DNA of 29,271 bases from Chara braunii (GCA_003427395.1 BFEA01000047.1:1431201-1460471), one strand, 5' to 3'. Counted from the first letter of the stretch, positions 1-8,425 are shown. Numbers and translations: made by a program. The notes: generated by a model not told the origin, from the sequence alone.

Positions 1-82
<82 letters not shown>
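1..82. repeat. (AG)n microsatellite
   Basis: Forty-one perfect AG units from the first base of the window; the array probably continues upstream. No gene is attached to it. Confidence 0.98.
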
Positions 83-87
<5 letters not shown>

Positions 88-723
88 TGACGAAGACTTG
101 AGTAGCGCAAAAAAAAATTCTTTAAGAAAGAGCGTGACAATGCAAAGCTTGCTGGCCTATGCCTCGACCCATTTCGATCTCATCGCCAGCATGAGATCAT
201 CCTCAGGAGCCTTCGTGAGGGCACATTTGGCATTACTTCTTGCTGCACCAGAGTCGATTTCCAGTTCCATCAAACATCCTCTCTAGATCATCTTTCCTGC
301 TTTCTTCTGCATTTCCTATCAGTCCTGCGAATGATATGCTATACCCAGAAAAGAGGACAATTGCTACCCGATCACGGGTATGGACAGGAAACGAGGCTCA
401 GCTACCAGACGCGTCGAGAAAGGTAGGGAAAAACGGAGAACCGCAGCTCAGAGAAGGGGTTTGCATGAGGGGGTTGCAGGGAGAATAAAGCACCCGCGGG
501 AAAGAATTAGAGAGACAAGGGAGATATGGGGAAAGAAGAGAAGAAAAAAGAAAAGACAGAAGGAAGTGAGGGTTGATAGAGGGGTTGCAGGGGTGGTAGG
601 GGGGACGGCGATGGTGTGGGAGAGGGTATGAGGGGGGGAAACGGAAAAATGGATGACGAGAGAAAACATGCCACATTGGGATGGTGGGAAACAGAAGCAG
701 GAGCTTACACTGCGGGGAGCTGG
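83..723. other. No gene; purine-rich stretch
   Basis: No recognisable protein or RNA. From about 485 to 720 the + strand is strongly purine-rich (G/A runs such as GGGGGGGAAA), which makes long meaningless open frames on the opposite strand. It may be an expanded, degenerated continuation of the adjacent (AG)n tract. Confidence 0.5.
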
Positions 724-746
724 TGACGTCATGGCAGATATATAAG
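724..746 (+). promoter_or_regulatory. Candidate bZIP/CRE site plus TATA-like box
   Basis: A perfect palindromic TGACGTCA (724-731) lies seven bases upstream of TATATAAG (739-746), and a second half-site TGACG lies at 762-766. TGACGTCA is a classical bZIP (CREB/TGA-type) binding site. No convincing coding region follows, so this is only promoter-like and may be chance. Another TGACGTCA occurs at 13790-13797. Confidence 0.2.
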
Positions 747-849
747 AAGAAGACAGAAGGATGACGTGAGAAGCCCGAGGAGATGATGGCTGGTGAAAAG
801 GACAGTGAAAAAAATGCTTGGTCCACTTACCCAGCCGACCTGTCCTTTT

Positions 850-1312
850 CACCAAGAGTTGATTATCGGCGGCCGCCCTTCCGGTTCAGGCTAGCGCATC
901 AACTCTTGGTGCATGAATGCGGTAAAGGGCCTTTGTTGTTGAACCACCAGTACCTTTCCCAACTATTTTTTCAGAGTTAAGCCACCAGTACTCCGCCCAG
1001 CTATCGGCCGTAGCACTTTCCTGTTAACGCGCCGCGCCTTTAGGGCTTCGGGGTACCAGACCACAATGGCTGGAAGCGCCAGCCAAAAAAAAATTGAAAT
1101 GGTACCCCGGCGCTTCGGCAAAAATTGGCGCGCAGGGGCATTCCAGGCTCGGCATCGATAGCTGGGCCAAGTACTGGTGGTTTAACGCGCTAGCCTGAAA
1201 CGGAAGGGGGCCTGCCGATAAATCAAACCGGCGGCCAGTCTTGATTTTCGGGCGGGTGCGCAGTGCGGCGGAAAGGTACTGGTGGTCGTCGAAGCGCAAG
1301 GCTTTCCTCAGC
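850..1312. repeat. Foldback (inverted-repeat) element
   Basis: Two long imperfect arms face each other around about 1085. The left arm holds CCTTCCGGTTCAGGCTAGCGC (about 878-898), CCACCAGTACTCCGCCCAGC (about 981-1000) and a block ending GGGGTACCA. The right arm holds the complementary series in reverse order (TGGTACCCC near 1100; AAGTACTGGTGGTTTAAC near 1170; GCGCTAGCCTGAAACGGAAGG near 1187). The left arm has about 75 extra bases with a second CCACCAGTACC copy, and a perfect 13-bp inverted repeat CACCAAGAGTTGA (850-862) / TCAACTCTTGGTG (899-911). No transposase is seen. A non-autonomous foldback or MITE-like element is the best reading; exact ends and TSD are not identified. Confidence 0.6.
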
Positions 1313-1407
1313 ATACCCTTGGGTCTTGCAAGCCAGAGTGAGGGATCAAAGGATAAATCATAGTGCGGTGAGCTTACCTTTAATGGGGAAAATGTCCTAA
1401 GCCATCT

Positions 1408-1674
1408 TCAGCCTCTTTGAGGCAGAACGAAAACAGGGACGATATGATCCACATTTTTTTTCACAAAATCACCATTCTTGCATGTCAGAGGATCTCCCAA
1501 TTCATTGTACCCAGATTGGCAGAACCAAGCTGAGACTGCCACTTGCTGGCCAAAAACACCATTCTTGCCCGGAATCAAATCTTCCTTCCTTTGTACCCAT
1601 TGTCCAGTCTGAAGAGGGCGATGGCGCAATTGTTGAGTCCAGTCCTCTGGGATAGCTTTCAAAACTGCAGCCAA
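1408..1674 (-). pseudogene. LINE ORF2 fragment (region between RT and C-terminal knuckle)
   Basis: An 88-codon minus-strand frame contains the pattern LKAIPEDWTQQL...LQTGQWVQRK. This resembles the segment downstream of the reverse transcriptase in the long LINE of this window (about 27500-27600: FPIGWRPIL...LKEGGWVATK) and the equivalent piece at 12486-12560. The shared pattern is I/FP, W, L, then G-WV-K. No RT or EN motif remains on either side, so it would be an isolated relic of a different LINE lineage. The similarity is weak and was judged by eye; it could be a chance open frame. Confidence 0.35.
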
Positions 1675-1827
1675 CCGTAGTGGGTTCCGCCGTGAACGGA
1701 GTTCATTTCTCTAGCTTTTTTGCTTTCTTTTCCTTTTCTTTTCTTTCCTTTTCTTTCCTTTTCTTTCCCCTTGGGAGGTGTCGGTGTGAGCTTTTTGGAA
1801 CTGGGTTTATTTCTCTAGCTCTTCTTC

Positions 1828-1940
1828 TTTTTTTTTTTTTTTTTTTTTTTTTTGTTGATAAAATAGATCCTTATGACTCTGGCTCCATATCCATTATGGG
1901 GAGCATCAGTATGGTTCCTATTCCACCGGCAAGTCAAAAG
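1828..1940 (-). mobile_element. Short SINE-like element (family Y), A-tailed
   Basis: On the minus strand a ~90-bp unit runs from TTTTGACTTGCCGGTGGAAT through GATGCTCCCC to an A-tail (T run 1828-1853). The same unit with the same order and 5' start occurs at 16906-17012, and a variant at 10891-11075. Its 3' part (GATGCTCCCC...GGAGCC) resembles the 3' end of the LINE at 29150-29180. No clear pol III boxes are visible. A very short SINE or LINE-3'-end retroposon is likely; no TSD was found here. Confidence 0.6.
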
Positions 1941-2645
1941 TACAGTGTGTCCCCTTCCCTAGAGTTACCTGTTTTCTGTCCCAAGCCCTTCCCCTGTGTC
2001 CCGAGTCCACGTGTGCTCTGTCCCCTTACCCTCCTTGCAATACCTCACTTCTTTACTTTGACTCTCTTCCTCTCTCTATGGCGATTTGTTTGACCTCGAT
2101 AGTCCCCAGGCTATGGCTATCCCGTCTTCGCTGCTTGTGCTGGCTGAGCGCAGGCCCGTTTCCGCTCAGCCTTGTTGGCATGATCGCTCTGCCGCTCATA
2201 TTTATCGTCATGTTCGTCCGCGATGGAGCCTTTGTCCGCGCTCGTGATGGCTGGATGCTTGGCGATGGCACAGGTGCGTTAGCGCTCGGCTCCGCGCTTC
2301 CCCGGTGACGCGTCGCGGTTTCCTCTAGCTCGTCTTTCTTTTCTTTCCTTTCCTTACTTTTGGAGAGGTTCTGCAGATTGAAGTTTTAATTTATAACAAA
2401 AGAAGAGTCTGCTCCCAGTATAACTCCCGGTTGAATTGTGAGCTCCCTGGCCTCAAACTCCTTTTCAATATATTGAACTGTTTTTTTTTTTTTTTCTTTT
2501 TTTTTTTAAAGGAGTCTTTGTTTGCAAATTTTCTGTCAGCCCATCTCTGTTTGCATTCTTGCTTACTTACTGCCATTGGCACATCCCCTCGTTGATGATG
2601 AATGCATCCTTTTCTTCCTATCAACATTATTTGTGCTTGTTTAGC
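1941..2645. other. No supported gene; T- and TTTCC-rich DNA
   Basis: Contains T runs near 2481-2510 and CTTTCTTTTC-type polypyrimidine near 2330-2355. An open frame at 2078-2308 (+) has one hydrophobic segment (LVGMIALPLIFIVMF) but no recognisable family. TTTCTCTAGCT recurs at about 1703 and 1810, with a variant near 2320. Nothing firmer is seen. Confidence 0.4.
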
Positions 2646-2710
2646 TGGAAGAATTGATCGTTCCAACCTGGAAACTCTCGCTGATCTCTGCATCAAACAT
2701 CCCAAGTCCT
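2646..2710 (+). other. Candidate isolated exon
   Basis: A pyrimidine-rich tract ending TTGTGCTTGTTTAG precedes 65 bases that read without stop as GRIDRSNLETLADLCIKHPK, followed directly by a GTACGT donor-like site. The splice-site fit is good on both sides and the peptide is non-repetitive. The next possible acceptors (near 2770) do not join in a stop-free phase, and no neighbouring exon is recognised. It may be a gene fragment carried by repeats, or chance. Confidence 0.2.
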
Positions 2711-2814
2711 GGTACGTAACATGGCAGACATGTGGAACTGTTGTCACAAAAATCATTACACATTTTCAGATTTCAGATCGTTACACTCTATTATTTCAAA
2801 TTCTGACAATATTA

Positions 2815-2853
2815 TTTCAATGACCGTTCGTTGTATTCGGGTGACGAGGGTAG
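2815..2853 (+). repeat. Fragment of the 112-bp palindromic element
   Basis: TTTCAATGACCGTTCGTTG and then TATTCGGGTGACGAGGGTAG match, with few differences, the right arm of the palindromic element at 14529-14640 and 4068-4528. The left arm is not recognisable here. Confidence 0.45.
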
Positions 2854-2996
2854 CACCAGACTGTTTGACAGGACCCCGGCTATAGTACCCATCACTGGTC
2901 ATAATATGTCAGGTACATTCACGAAAGACTTTGTGAGAGGGTGTTTGGTGAGTTGACTGTCCATAGTTTATCGTCATTCACCACTCTTCTGCCCTC

Positions 2997-3090
2997 TTTT
3001 TTTTTTTTTTTTTTTTTTTTTGAACCCGCAACCTCATACCACAATGCGCATTTCCAACAGGTGCTCTAACAACTGAGCCACATCAACTTG
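2997..3090 (-). mobile_element. tRNA-derived SINE, minimal
   Basis: On the minus strand a tRNA-like head with A box TGGCTCAGTTGTTAGAGCA and B box GGTTC runs straight into an A-tail (T run 2997-3021). There is almost no body between the B box and the A-tail, so this is a minimal or 3'-truncated tRNA SINE. It is not a functional tRNA gene, because the T arm and acceptor 3' half are missing. Confidence 0.7.
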
Positions 3091-3220
3091 ACCAGGTCAT
3101 GAGCTATTGTCCTCTTCTCCCTCTCTGCCTACGGTGTTTGACAATGGGCCTCGCCACACCTATCCCGAAAACACCGATTTGGAGAGGAAACGCATCGCCA
3201 TACCAACTCTCTCTTTTTCC

Positions 3221-3750
3221 TTTTTTTTTTTTTTTTTTTTTTTTTTTCAGAGAACAATCCTGCCAGCATTGATTACCTGGAATACAGGGGATTGACTGAG
3301 CAGGACATTTGGAAAGAACTTGGGAGAATGAATTTTTAGAACAACAACCGGAGAAAACCTGCCAGTATTAACTGCTCTGGGCTCCAGAACCAAACCAGCC
3401 GTCCCTAATCTGAAGACGCCATGGGCAGGCGAGCAGCAGGAGTCCAGCTGATCCCCTTCCCCTTCTGTATCTCTTCATCTGGTCAGGGTCCGGGAGGAGC
3501 CACTGGGGGGCACCAGTGGGTCCTCCCATCACCCAGTCCTTCCTCGAACGGTCCCCTTGCAACCATGCAGCCATGCAGCCATCTGCTGGGTGTAACCAGC
3601 TGTCATCCTTCCCTGCTGTATCAGAATGTTGGACTCTCTCCTTTTTACAATGGCATCTATTGGATTGCATCAGAAAAACTTGTAGGAGGATCTTTCCCGT
3701 ATCACCCTGGAGTTTAGGGGATTGTCTGAGCAGGGGGGACCCCTTCACCC
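3221..3750 (-). mobile_element. SINE-like retroposon (family X), A-tailed, dimer-like
   Basis: On the minus strand the element ends with CCTGCTCAGTCAATCCCCTG, TCAATGCTGGCAGG and an A-tail (T run 3221-3247). The same end, and an internal ACCCACTGGTGCCCCCCAGT block (here about 3503-3522), occur in the same orientation and order in the insertion at 28816-29104. A second, more diverged copy of the end block (CCTGCTCAGACAATCCCCTA) lies near 3744-3720, suggesting a dimeric structure. No coding capacity. The 5' boundary is approximate and no TSD was found. Confidence 0.65.
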
Positions 3751-4067
3751 TGAATTCGGCGCCAGCTTTCCACTGCTACGTACTGGTCCCTCCCGCCCCA
3801 CAAAAGCCCCAGTCTCTTTCCTGATCTGGTCCTTATCTCATTCTACAGCTGTTGCCGACCTCCTCCCGTCTCTCTGGCCATACTTCGAAACCCACCCCCC
3901 ATCAGAGGGACCTCCTTCCGATGCCCTACAGTCTCTCAAACTTTTTTGCAAAGAATTCCACCTGCTCCCTCCGTGTCATACTGCCGGGAGCCAGATGGGG
4001 ATGAAAAAAGCAAAACAGAAAAAAGGCGGCTTTGACACTGCAAAAGGCTATAGTTGCTCTTCTGACC
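3751..4067. other. No gene recognised
   Basis: An open frame covers the stretch (part of 3722-4309) but its composition is Pro/Ser-rich without motifs, and it runs into a T tract and a SINE. I see no supported feature. Confidence 0.4.
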
Positions 4068-4528
4068 TAGAATGCCCAGTAATTATAGATGTATTTGGCA
4101 CAACGTTTGGTCCAGATGCAGCGATAATGACCGGGCATCTTTTTTTTTTCTTTTCTTCTCTTCTCTTTTTTGAACTAAGCTATATTCTTCTCTCATATGC
4201 CTCACGGTACCTAACCCCCTACCTAGGTCCAGTTTCATTTTTGAATGTTGCAGCCATGGAGTGCCCTAAGCGTTATGGGTTGACACTTGGCACCGCTGCA
4301 ATTCCCTAACACCTGTGCGCTAGAAGGCGGATTCAAGACACCTCCTAACCAACCAGGAGGGGCAAGCCAGCTTTATCAGCTGATGAACCCGAAGAATGCC
4401 ACAGGGGGCCATGGGGGATCGAATGGAAGATGTATGAATTGAGCCCACGACCTCCTGAATGCCAGTTCCGTGCTCTATCAGCTGAGCTAGGCCACCTGGG
4501 CATTCTATTCGGGTGAAGACGGTAGTCC
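4068..4528 (+). repeat. Small palindromic element split by a SINE
   Basis: Left arm TAGAATGCCCAGTAATTATA (4068-4087) and right arm GATAATGACCGGGCAT (4123-4138), continued after the insertion as TCTATTCGGGTGAAGACGG (4504-4522), correspond to the uninterrupted element at 14529-14640 on the other strand. Removing 4139-4503 restores the contiguous arrangement seen there. GGGCAT is present on both sides of the insertion (4133-4138 and 4498-4503). No protein is proposed. Confidence 0.6.
4139..4497 (-). mobile_element. tRNA-derived SINE, near full length
   Basis: Minus strand: a tRNA-like head (4497 to about 4436) with A box CCTAGCTCAGCTGATAGAGC and B box GGGCTCAATTC, then a ~270-bp body, then an A-rich tail (T run 4140-4149 followed by mixed TTC). 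The body block CCCCCTGTGGCATTCTTCGG / GCTGGCTTGCCCCTCCTGG is shared with the SINE at 7155-7403. It sits inside the palindromic element and is flanked by GGGCAT, a short 6-bp candidate TSD. pol III transcription and LINE-mediated mobility are inferred from the family, not shown. Confidence 0.75.
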
Positions 4529-4835
4529 GAGGTTGGCAGGAAACGGACATGCTAGGTGCCCGTGTACAACTCTAAGCAAAATACATGTGAGCATATGTTA
4601 TTAGGACCTCAGACCATGCATTTGTCCCGCCAATCAAATATTGACAGCAAGCCAAAGAGCAAAGGATGTGAAGTTTACTGGCAACTTGTGTCAAGATGGG
4701 TCAGGAAAAGAGAAATTGTGAAGGTTGTCAAATAAATTTACAGGGAACTCCAGCCATGCGCACACTGGCCCCAGGTAAGTCCCAGACTCCCTCTCCCCTC
4801 TCCCCCCCCCCCCCCCACACACAAAAAACAAAACA

Positions 4836-4871
<36 letters not shown>

Positions 4872-5366
4872 CTTTACAAGAAACTTGGAATATAGAACAA
4901 CATCAAAATTGAAGGTGATCAAAACATTCAGCAACCTGGCCCAACCTATAAGATAGATAAAAACAATCATGGATATCATAAAGAAAAAGATGATGTGAGT
5001 TTTAATTTCATGGCGTCATCACCTCTCCCCCACCAATCCCTGATTCAAACACCATCAAGGACCAACTCATCCCATCTACTCATACGCCACTCAAGTTGAG
5101 GATTCGACCTACGCCTACTCTCTATAAATTAGTATAAATATGTTTGTTACGAACTTACGAGCAATCATAGGCGACCCAACACAGTCGCCTCAGGGAGGAA
5201 ACTGATTCCCGCGTTCAATCTGGGTCAGGGCTTTCACGTCCGATCCAATTCCGACCTCGATCCGTGAAATCGTCTTATGCCGTATGTACTGATTTATTTT
5301 GGGAGACAGGGTTCAAGCCAGGATATCAATTTCTTGTGCAAAGAAGAGCCATACTAATATTACGCT
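4529..5366. other. No gene; low-complexity C/CA/AAC tract inside
   Basis: No recognisable gene. A C run (about 4803-4817) passes into CACACA, CAAAA and then (AAC)n. The rest is unique-looking AT-rich DNA. Confidence 0.5.
4803..4873. repeat. Compound microsatellite C(n)-(CA)-(AAC)n
   Basis: About fifteen C, short ACAC, then CAAAA and roughly a dozen AAC units. The long Asn run in one frame and Leu run on the other strand are artefacts of it. Confidence 0.95.
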
Positions 5367-5438
5367 CGCGAGATGAGTAATTGGTAACTGGTCAGGGTCA
5401 TAATTTGAATGTTGTAGGTTCAAATCCTAGTCCCGCCA
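5367..5438 (+). tRNA. tRNA-Met(CAT)-like relic, possibly organellar fMet type
   Basis: A 72-base segment folds as a tRNA: acceptor 5' half CGCGAGA against 3' half TCCCGCC (5 of 7 pairs), D region GAGTAATTGGTAACT, anticodon stem TCAGG/TTTGA around loop GTCATAA with anticodon CAT at 5399-5401 and U33 present, and T region GTAGGTTCAAATCCTAG. The layout resembles organellar or bacterial initiator tRNA, including an unpaired first acceptor position. Mispairs suggest a nuclear relic of organelle DNA or a tRNA-derived retroposon head rather than a working gene. Covariance-model scoring has not been done. Confidence 0.45.
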
Positions 5439-6403
5439 ATCTTCCACCAATCTCTATTGGATGGAGAGAAGTTCCAACTAATTGTTCTGATAGATTAGAT
5501 ATAGATAAGATAAGGCGACCGACATATGGCATGCCCTGACTGACAGGCGTGCCGTCCTCTCTGTCGTCAAGGACAGACTCATTCTTGAACCTTCCCTTAT
5601 CCTCTCCTTTGCCTTTATTTTCATTCCACACTCTGTACTTTCCCTTACTTTCCCTCGGTCGTTCTTGATATTTGGTGTGGTCGCCGACTCTCCGTTGAGT
5701 TGGGATGGGAGGGGTTGATGAGGTCTGTCCTCATTGTTATCAGCACCATTTATATATGTATATATATTGTCACATATCTATGAACTAAAAGAGTGCACTT
5801 TGCGAAACAAATGGTAAAAGTTGAAAAAACAAGACCAACATGAGGGGCACACTGAAACCATTCATTTTTCTCTTTCTTCTTTTAAATTCCTCTTCACCGT
5901 GTCTCTCACGTACAAGACTCGCCATGTTAATGAAGTTGAGCGTGAGCTGCCCGCATCCCTGTGTGCCATAACAGCCCACTTGTACGCTGTGAGAAAGAGG
6001 CAGAGGATTGACACAAGGAAGAGAGATGAAGACAAGACGAGGAAGGGCAGGAGGAGGAGGACGAACAGAGGGAGGACGAGTCGGAGGAGACGGAAAGGAG
6101 AAGGGAGGAGGAGACATGGAGGATGAGGAAGGGGAGGAAGAGCAAGGTGAGGGAGCACTCCTGTAATTTTTTTTTCATCCCGCTAATAATTTTGGTGGNG
6201 GGCCTCAAATGCACCGTTTCGACCCCGACCTTCTTTTTTTTCTTCTGAGGGGGGTGTTAGGTCGTTACCCGCACACGTCGTGCACCGCACGGGATCGGTT
6301 GGGCGCGTGCGCCGCACGTAGGGAACCGCCCGCCTGGCGTGCGCTTGCAAGTATGGTCCAAATACAAGTGAATAAATTAACGTATAATTTGATATAAATG
6401 AAA
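5439..6403. other. No gene recognised
   Basis: Contains TATATATGTATATATA (about 5751-5766) and a purine-rich stretch (about 6010-6150). Open frames on the opposite strand of the purine tract are compositional. One ambiguous base at 6199. Confidence 0.4.
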
Positions 6404-6660
6404 TGTGCCTGGTTATGAGAGAAACTGAACTACCCATCAACCGTTTAACACAATTACCTTGGCTTCCCGTTGGCATATTTAAGTCGAAACCCCAGCTTCA
6501 ATGATGGACCGTTTGCAGACATAGCGACTAGATGTATGACTGTGAGAAGTACAACCATGTACATCTTGTTGAGATCTGGATATTTCAGGTTTTCTCCTTC
6601 CTTTGCCTAGATGATGGGAATGATTGTGAAATGCCATGTCCTTGGAGTCAAAGTCACCTT
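6404..6660 (+). repeat. Diverged tandem duplication, copy 1
   Basis: Shares with 6742-6935, in the same order, CTACCCATCAACCGTTT, TTGGCATATTTA and CCTTCCTTTGCCT...GATGGGAATGATT. The offset is about 337 bases. After an AG (TATTTCAG) this copy reads SFLCLDDGND, paralleling SFLCLYDGND in copy 2. Confidence 0.7.
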
Positions 6661-6741
6661 ATTTGTGTAGAAAAAAGAAAGTAAAGTTAACCTTATTACG
6701 CTCAAGAATCATTGGGAGTTCTGTATGCTAAGAACAGAAAT

Positions 6742-6935
6742 AAGTCTGGCTACAAAGGAAACTAATCTACCCATCAACTGTTTGACACACAGTTTTTTTG
6801 GCTTGTTGTTGGCATATTTATCTCGAACCCAGGTCCGACTATGGATGCTTGCAGATGGGCTTCCTTCCTTTGTCTGTATGATGGGAATGATTTTGTCGGA
6901 AATGTCATTTCCTTGGAAGCAAGGAAACCCTACTA
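6742..6935 (+). repeat. Diverged tandem duplication, copy 2
   Basis: Partner of 6404-6660: CTACCCATCAACTGTTT, TTGGCATATTTA and CCTTCCTTTGTCTGTATGATG, with scattered substitutions and small indels. It contains the candidate exon at 6855-6966. Confidence 0.7.
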
Positions 6936-6966
6936 CGTCAATGAAGTCTGGGATTTCTGCACAAAG
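6855..6966 (+). other. Candidate exon (SFLCLYDGND block)
   Basis: Preceded by GCTTGCAG and followed by GTAGGC, this 112-base block reads open from WASFLCLYDGND through YYVNEVWDFCTK, ending in phase 0. The tandem partner keeps SFLCL.DGND in frame behind its own AG, so the reading frame survived the duplication or the duplication is of an exon. No protein family is recognised, and splice sites of this quality are common by chance. Confidence 0.25.
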
Positions 6967-7154
6967 GTAGGCCGCTGTGCCACATCAGCTGGCATACTGA
7001 TCACCGTGTTCCAACGTCCTAATACAGCTGTCTTCTCCTCGTATACGGGGGACAACCTGTAATTTTGCTACCCTACCCAATGGGTCGCACTTATTCCAGA
7101 GGAAGCAGTTTCTCTACTCAGGAGCCAGCCTTAAATGTACTAACCATGCCTGAG

Positions 7155-7403
7155 CTATCCTAAGATTAAGTGTGTACTCCTACCTGACTCTGCTCTGTAC
7201 GGGAAGCAGCACCCATCTCCTAACACCTGGCGTGGGCTGGAAAGTAAGCGGACACCAACACTTCCACTACCACTACCACTCAGCAGGGACAAGCCGCCTT
7301 TTCTCAATCGGTGAAGCCAAAGCATACCAAACAGGGGGTCGTGGGGAATCGAACCCACGGCCTCCCATGTGTGCTCAACCAACTGAGCTAGGCTGCTTGG
7401 TCG
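7155..7403 (-). mobile_element. tRNA-derived SINE with shortened anticodon arm
   Basis: Minus strand head 7403 to about 7335: perfect A box TAGCTCAGTTGGTTGAGCA, perfect T arm GTGGGTTCGATTCCCCAC, but only about 14 bases between the D and T arms, so a normal anticodon arm cannot form. This marks it as tRNA-derived rather than a tRNA gene. The body (CCCCCTGTTTGGTATGCTT, GGCGGCTTGTCCCTGCTG, GGTGTTAGG) matches the SINE at 4139-4497. No A-tail is evident at the 3' side, so the copy is probably truncated. Confidence 0.7.
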
Positions 7404-7506
7404 TCCTGTGTACCATATGATTTCATCTGACACGGAAAAAAAAAGAAGACTCTATCGGATACAGTCCCTTCGATCCATGAAAATACTGCCTATCCGACCA
7501 ATCCTT

Positions 7507-7595
7507 CTTTTTTTTTTCTTTTTCTTTTCTTTTTTCTGGGTAGCCCCTAACCTTATTGTATCTATCTTGGGCAGCAGGACTTGAACTCATGAGGT
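7507..7595 (-). mobile_element. tRNA-like SINE fragment, A-tailed
   Basis: Minus strand: B-box/T-arm-like GAGTTCAAGTCCTGCTGCCC (about 7589-7570), a ~35-base body and an A-rich tail (T-rich 7507-7536). The 5' half of the tRNA head is missing. Confidence 0.5.
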
Positions 7596-7611
7596 GCTTT
7601 TTAAAAAATCT

Positions 7612-7814
7612 CATGCAAGGTGCATCGGAGAAAAGTGGCTGGGAAACATACTGGTGGTTTGACAATAAATGTTATGTTACCTGCTGTTTCTACACTTCTG
7701 GAGCAGAGATAAGCAGAAGGGTGAAGGATGCACGTCGTGCAACAATAAATATGAATTTTGTAAGCATGTATTCTCTGTGATGGTAAAGCCTAATACATCT
7801 TTCAATTTTGTGAT
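7612..7814 (+). repeat. Direct repeat, copy 1 (pair with 9274-9479)
   Basis: About 94% identical by eye to 9274-9479, from CATGCAAGGTGCATCGGAG to CAATTTTGTGAT, with some eleven substitutions and a 3-bp indel. It contains two AATAAA motifs (7664-7669 and 7744-7749) and TACTGGTGGTTTGACAATAA, related to the CCACCAGTAC motif of the foldback at 850-1312. It may be a duplicated 3' UTR or the end of a transposable element. Confidence 0.85.
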
Positions 7815-7862
7815 CGTGGGGAGCAGCACGTGCTGGGAACCGGGCCCAGCATCCCATATGAT
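7815..7862 (-). repeat. LINE-tail-like fragment
   Basis: Minus strand CATATGGGATGCTGGGCCCG followed by GTTCCCAGCACG and TGCTGCTCCCCAC parallels the LINE 3' end near 29132-29165. It abuts the end of the direct repeat exactly. Confidence 0.5.
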
Positions 7863-8268
7863 CTGCTTCTTAACAGTTGTATGTTATACATTCAGCAACA
7901 TGGTCCGAGTTAAATACTGCCTATCCTTTTTTTTTTTTCTTTTTTTTTTCCCACAAGTCATTTTGGGAAATGGCTTTTGGCTTGTCTGTCTTTCATGAAG
8001 CCTTTTTGAAGCCTTATCCATCTTGCGGAATGTTCCACTGCTTGTTTTCATTGAACTCTAGTAGGGATTGTCAGCAGAGTGCTATTGTTCTGCTCATGCA
8101 ATGACAGCGTGAGATATGCAAGAGTTCAGCAGGCTGTGGTACAGTCTCAAGAGCACATATTCACCTTGTGTGCAATGCATCTGCTCTGTGCGTGGACTAC
8201 GTCTGTCAATTAGATTGTGCAATGCTAATGGAACTTGATGCTGTGGAGCTGAATGCAAGACGCCTTTG
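7863..8268. other. No gene; T tract
   Basis: T-rich run near 7928-7950 and unique-looking sequence. Nothing supported. Confidence 0.4.
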
Positions 8269-8425
8269 TTTTTTTTTTTGTTTTTTTTTTAAGAATCTTG
8301 CTGGTGTCATCAGAAAGGAGTGATGATAAGAGCATACACTCCTTCCTAACTAACGGGAGGCTCCAATCTATTGGTGGGGAGCAACGCCTGCTGGAAAGCG
8401 GGTCCAGCGTCCCCTTGGATACAAT
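8269..8425 (-). mobile_element. LINE 3'-end copy, 5'-truncated, A-tailed
   Basis: Minus strand CCAGCAGGCGTTGCTCCCCA followed by CCAATAGATTGGAGCCTC, then TGCTCTTATCA and an A-tail (T run 8269-8290), matches the last 140 bases of the LINE (29130-29271) in order and orientation. A truncated LINE insertion or a SINE built on the LINE tail. Confidence 0.7.

Noticed and set aside
2078-2308. Small membrane protein
   Set aside because: There is one hydrophobic stretch only, a GC-rich local composition, no homologue in the window, and overlapping open frames on the other strand.
3722-4309. 195-codon open frame on the + strand
   Set aside because: It crosses family X remnants, the palindromic element and the T-rich tail of a SINE (Phe/Ser run), so it is a composite of repeats.
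4744-4774. 31-base micro-exon between TTTACAG and GTAAGT
   Set aside because: Splice-like dinucleotides are frequent, the block is very short, and no partner exon is recognisable.
5821-6158. Arg/Lys-rich open frame (+) and Leu/Pro/Ser-rich frames (-)
   Set aside because: They arise from a purine-rich tract read in several frames and lack motifs or supporting copies.
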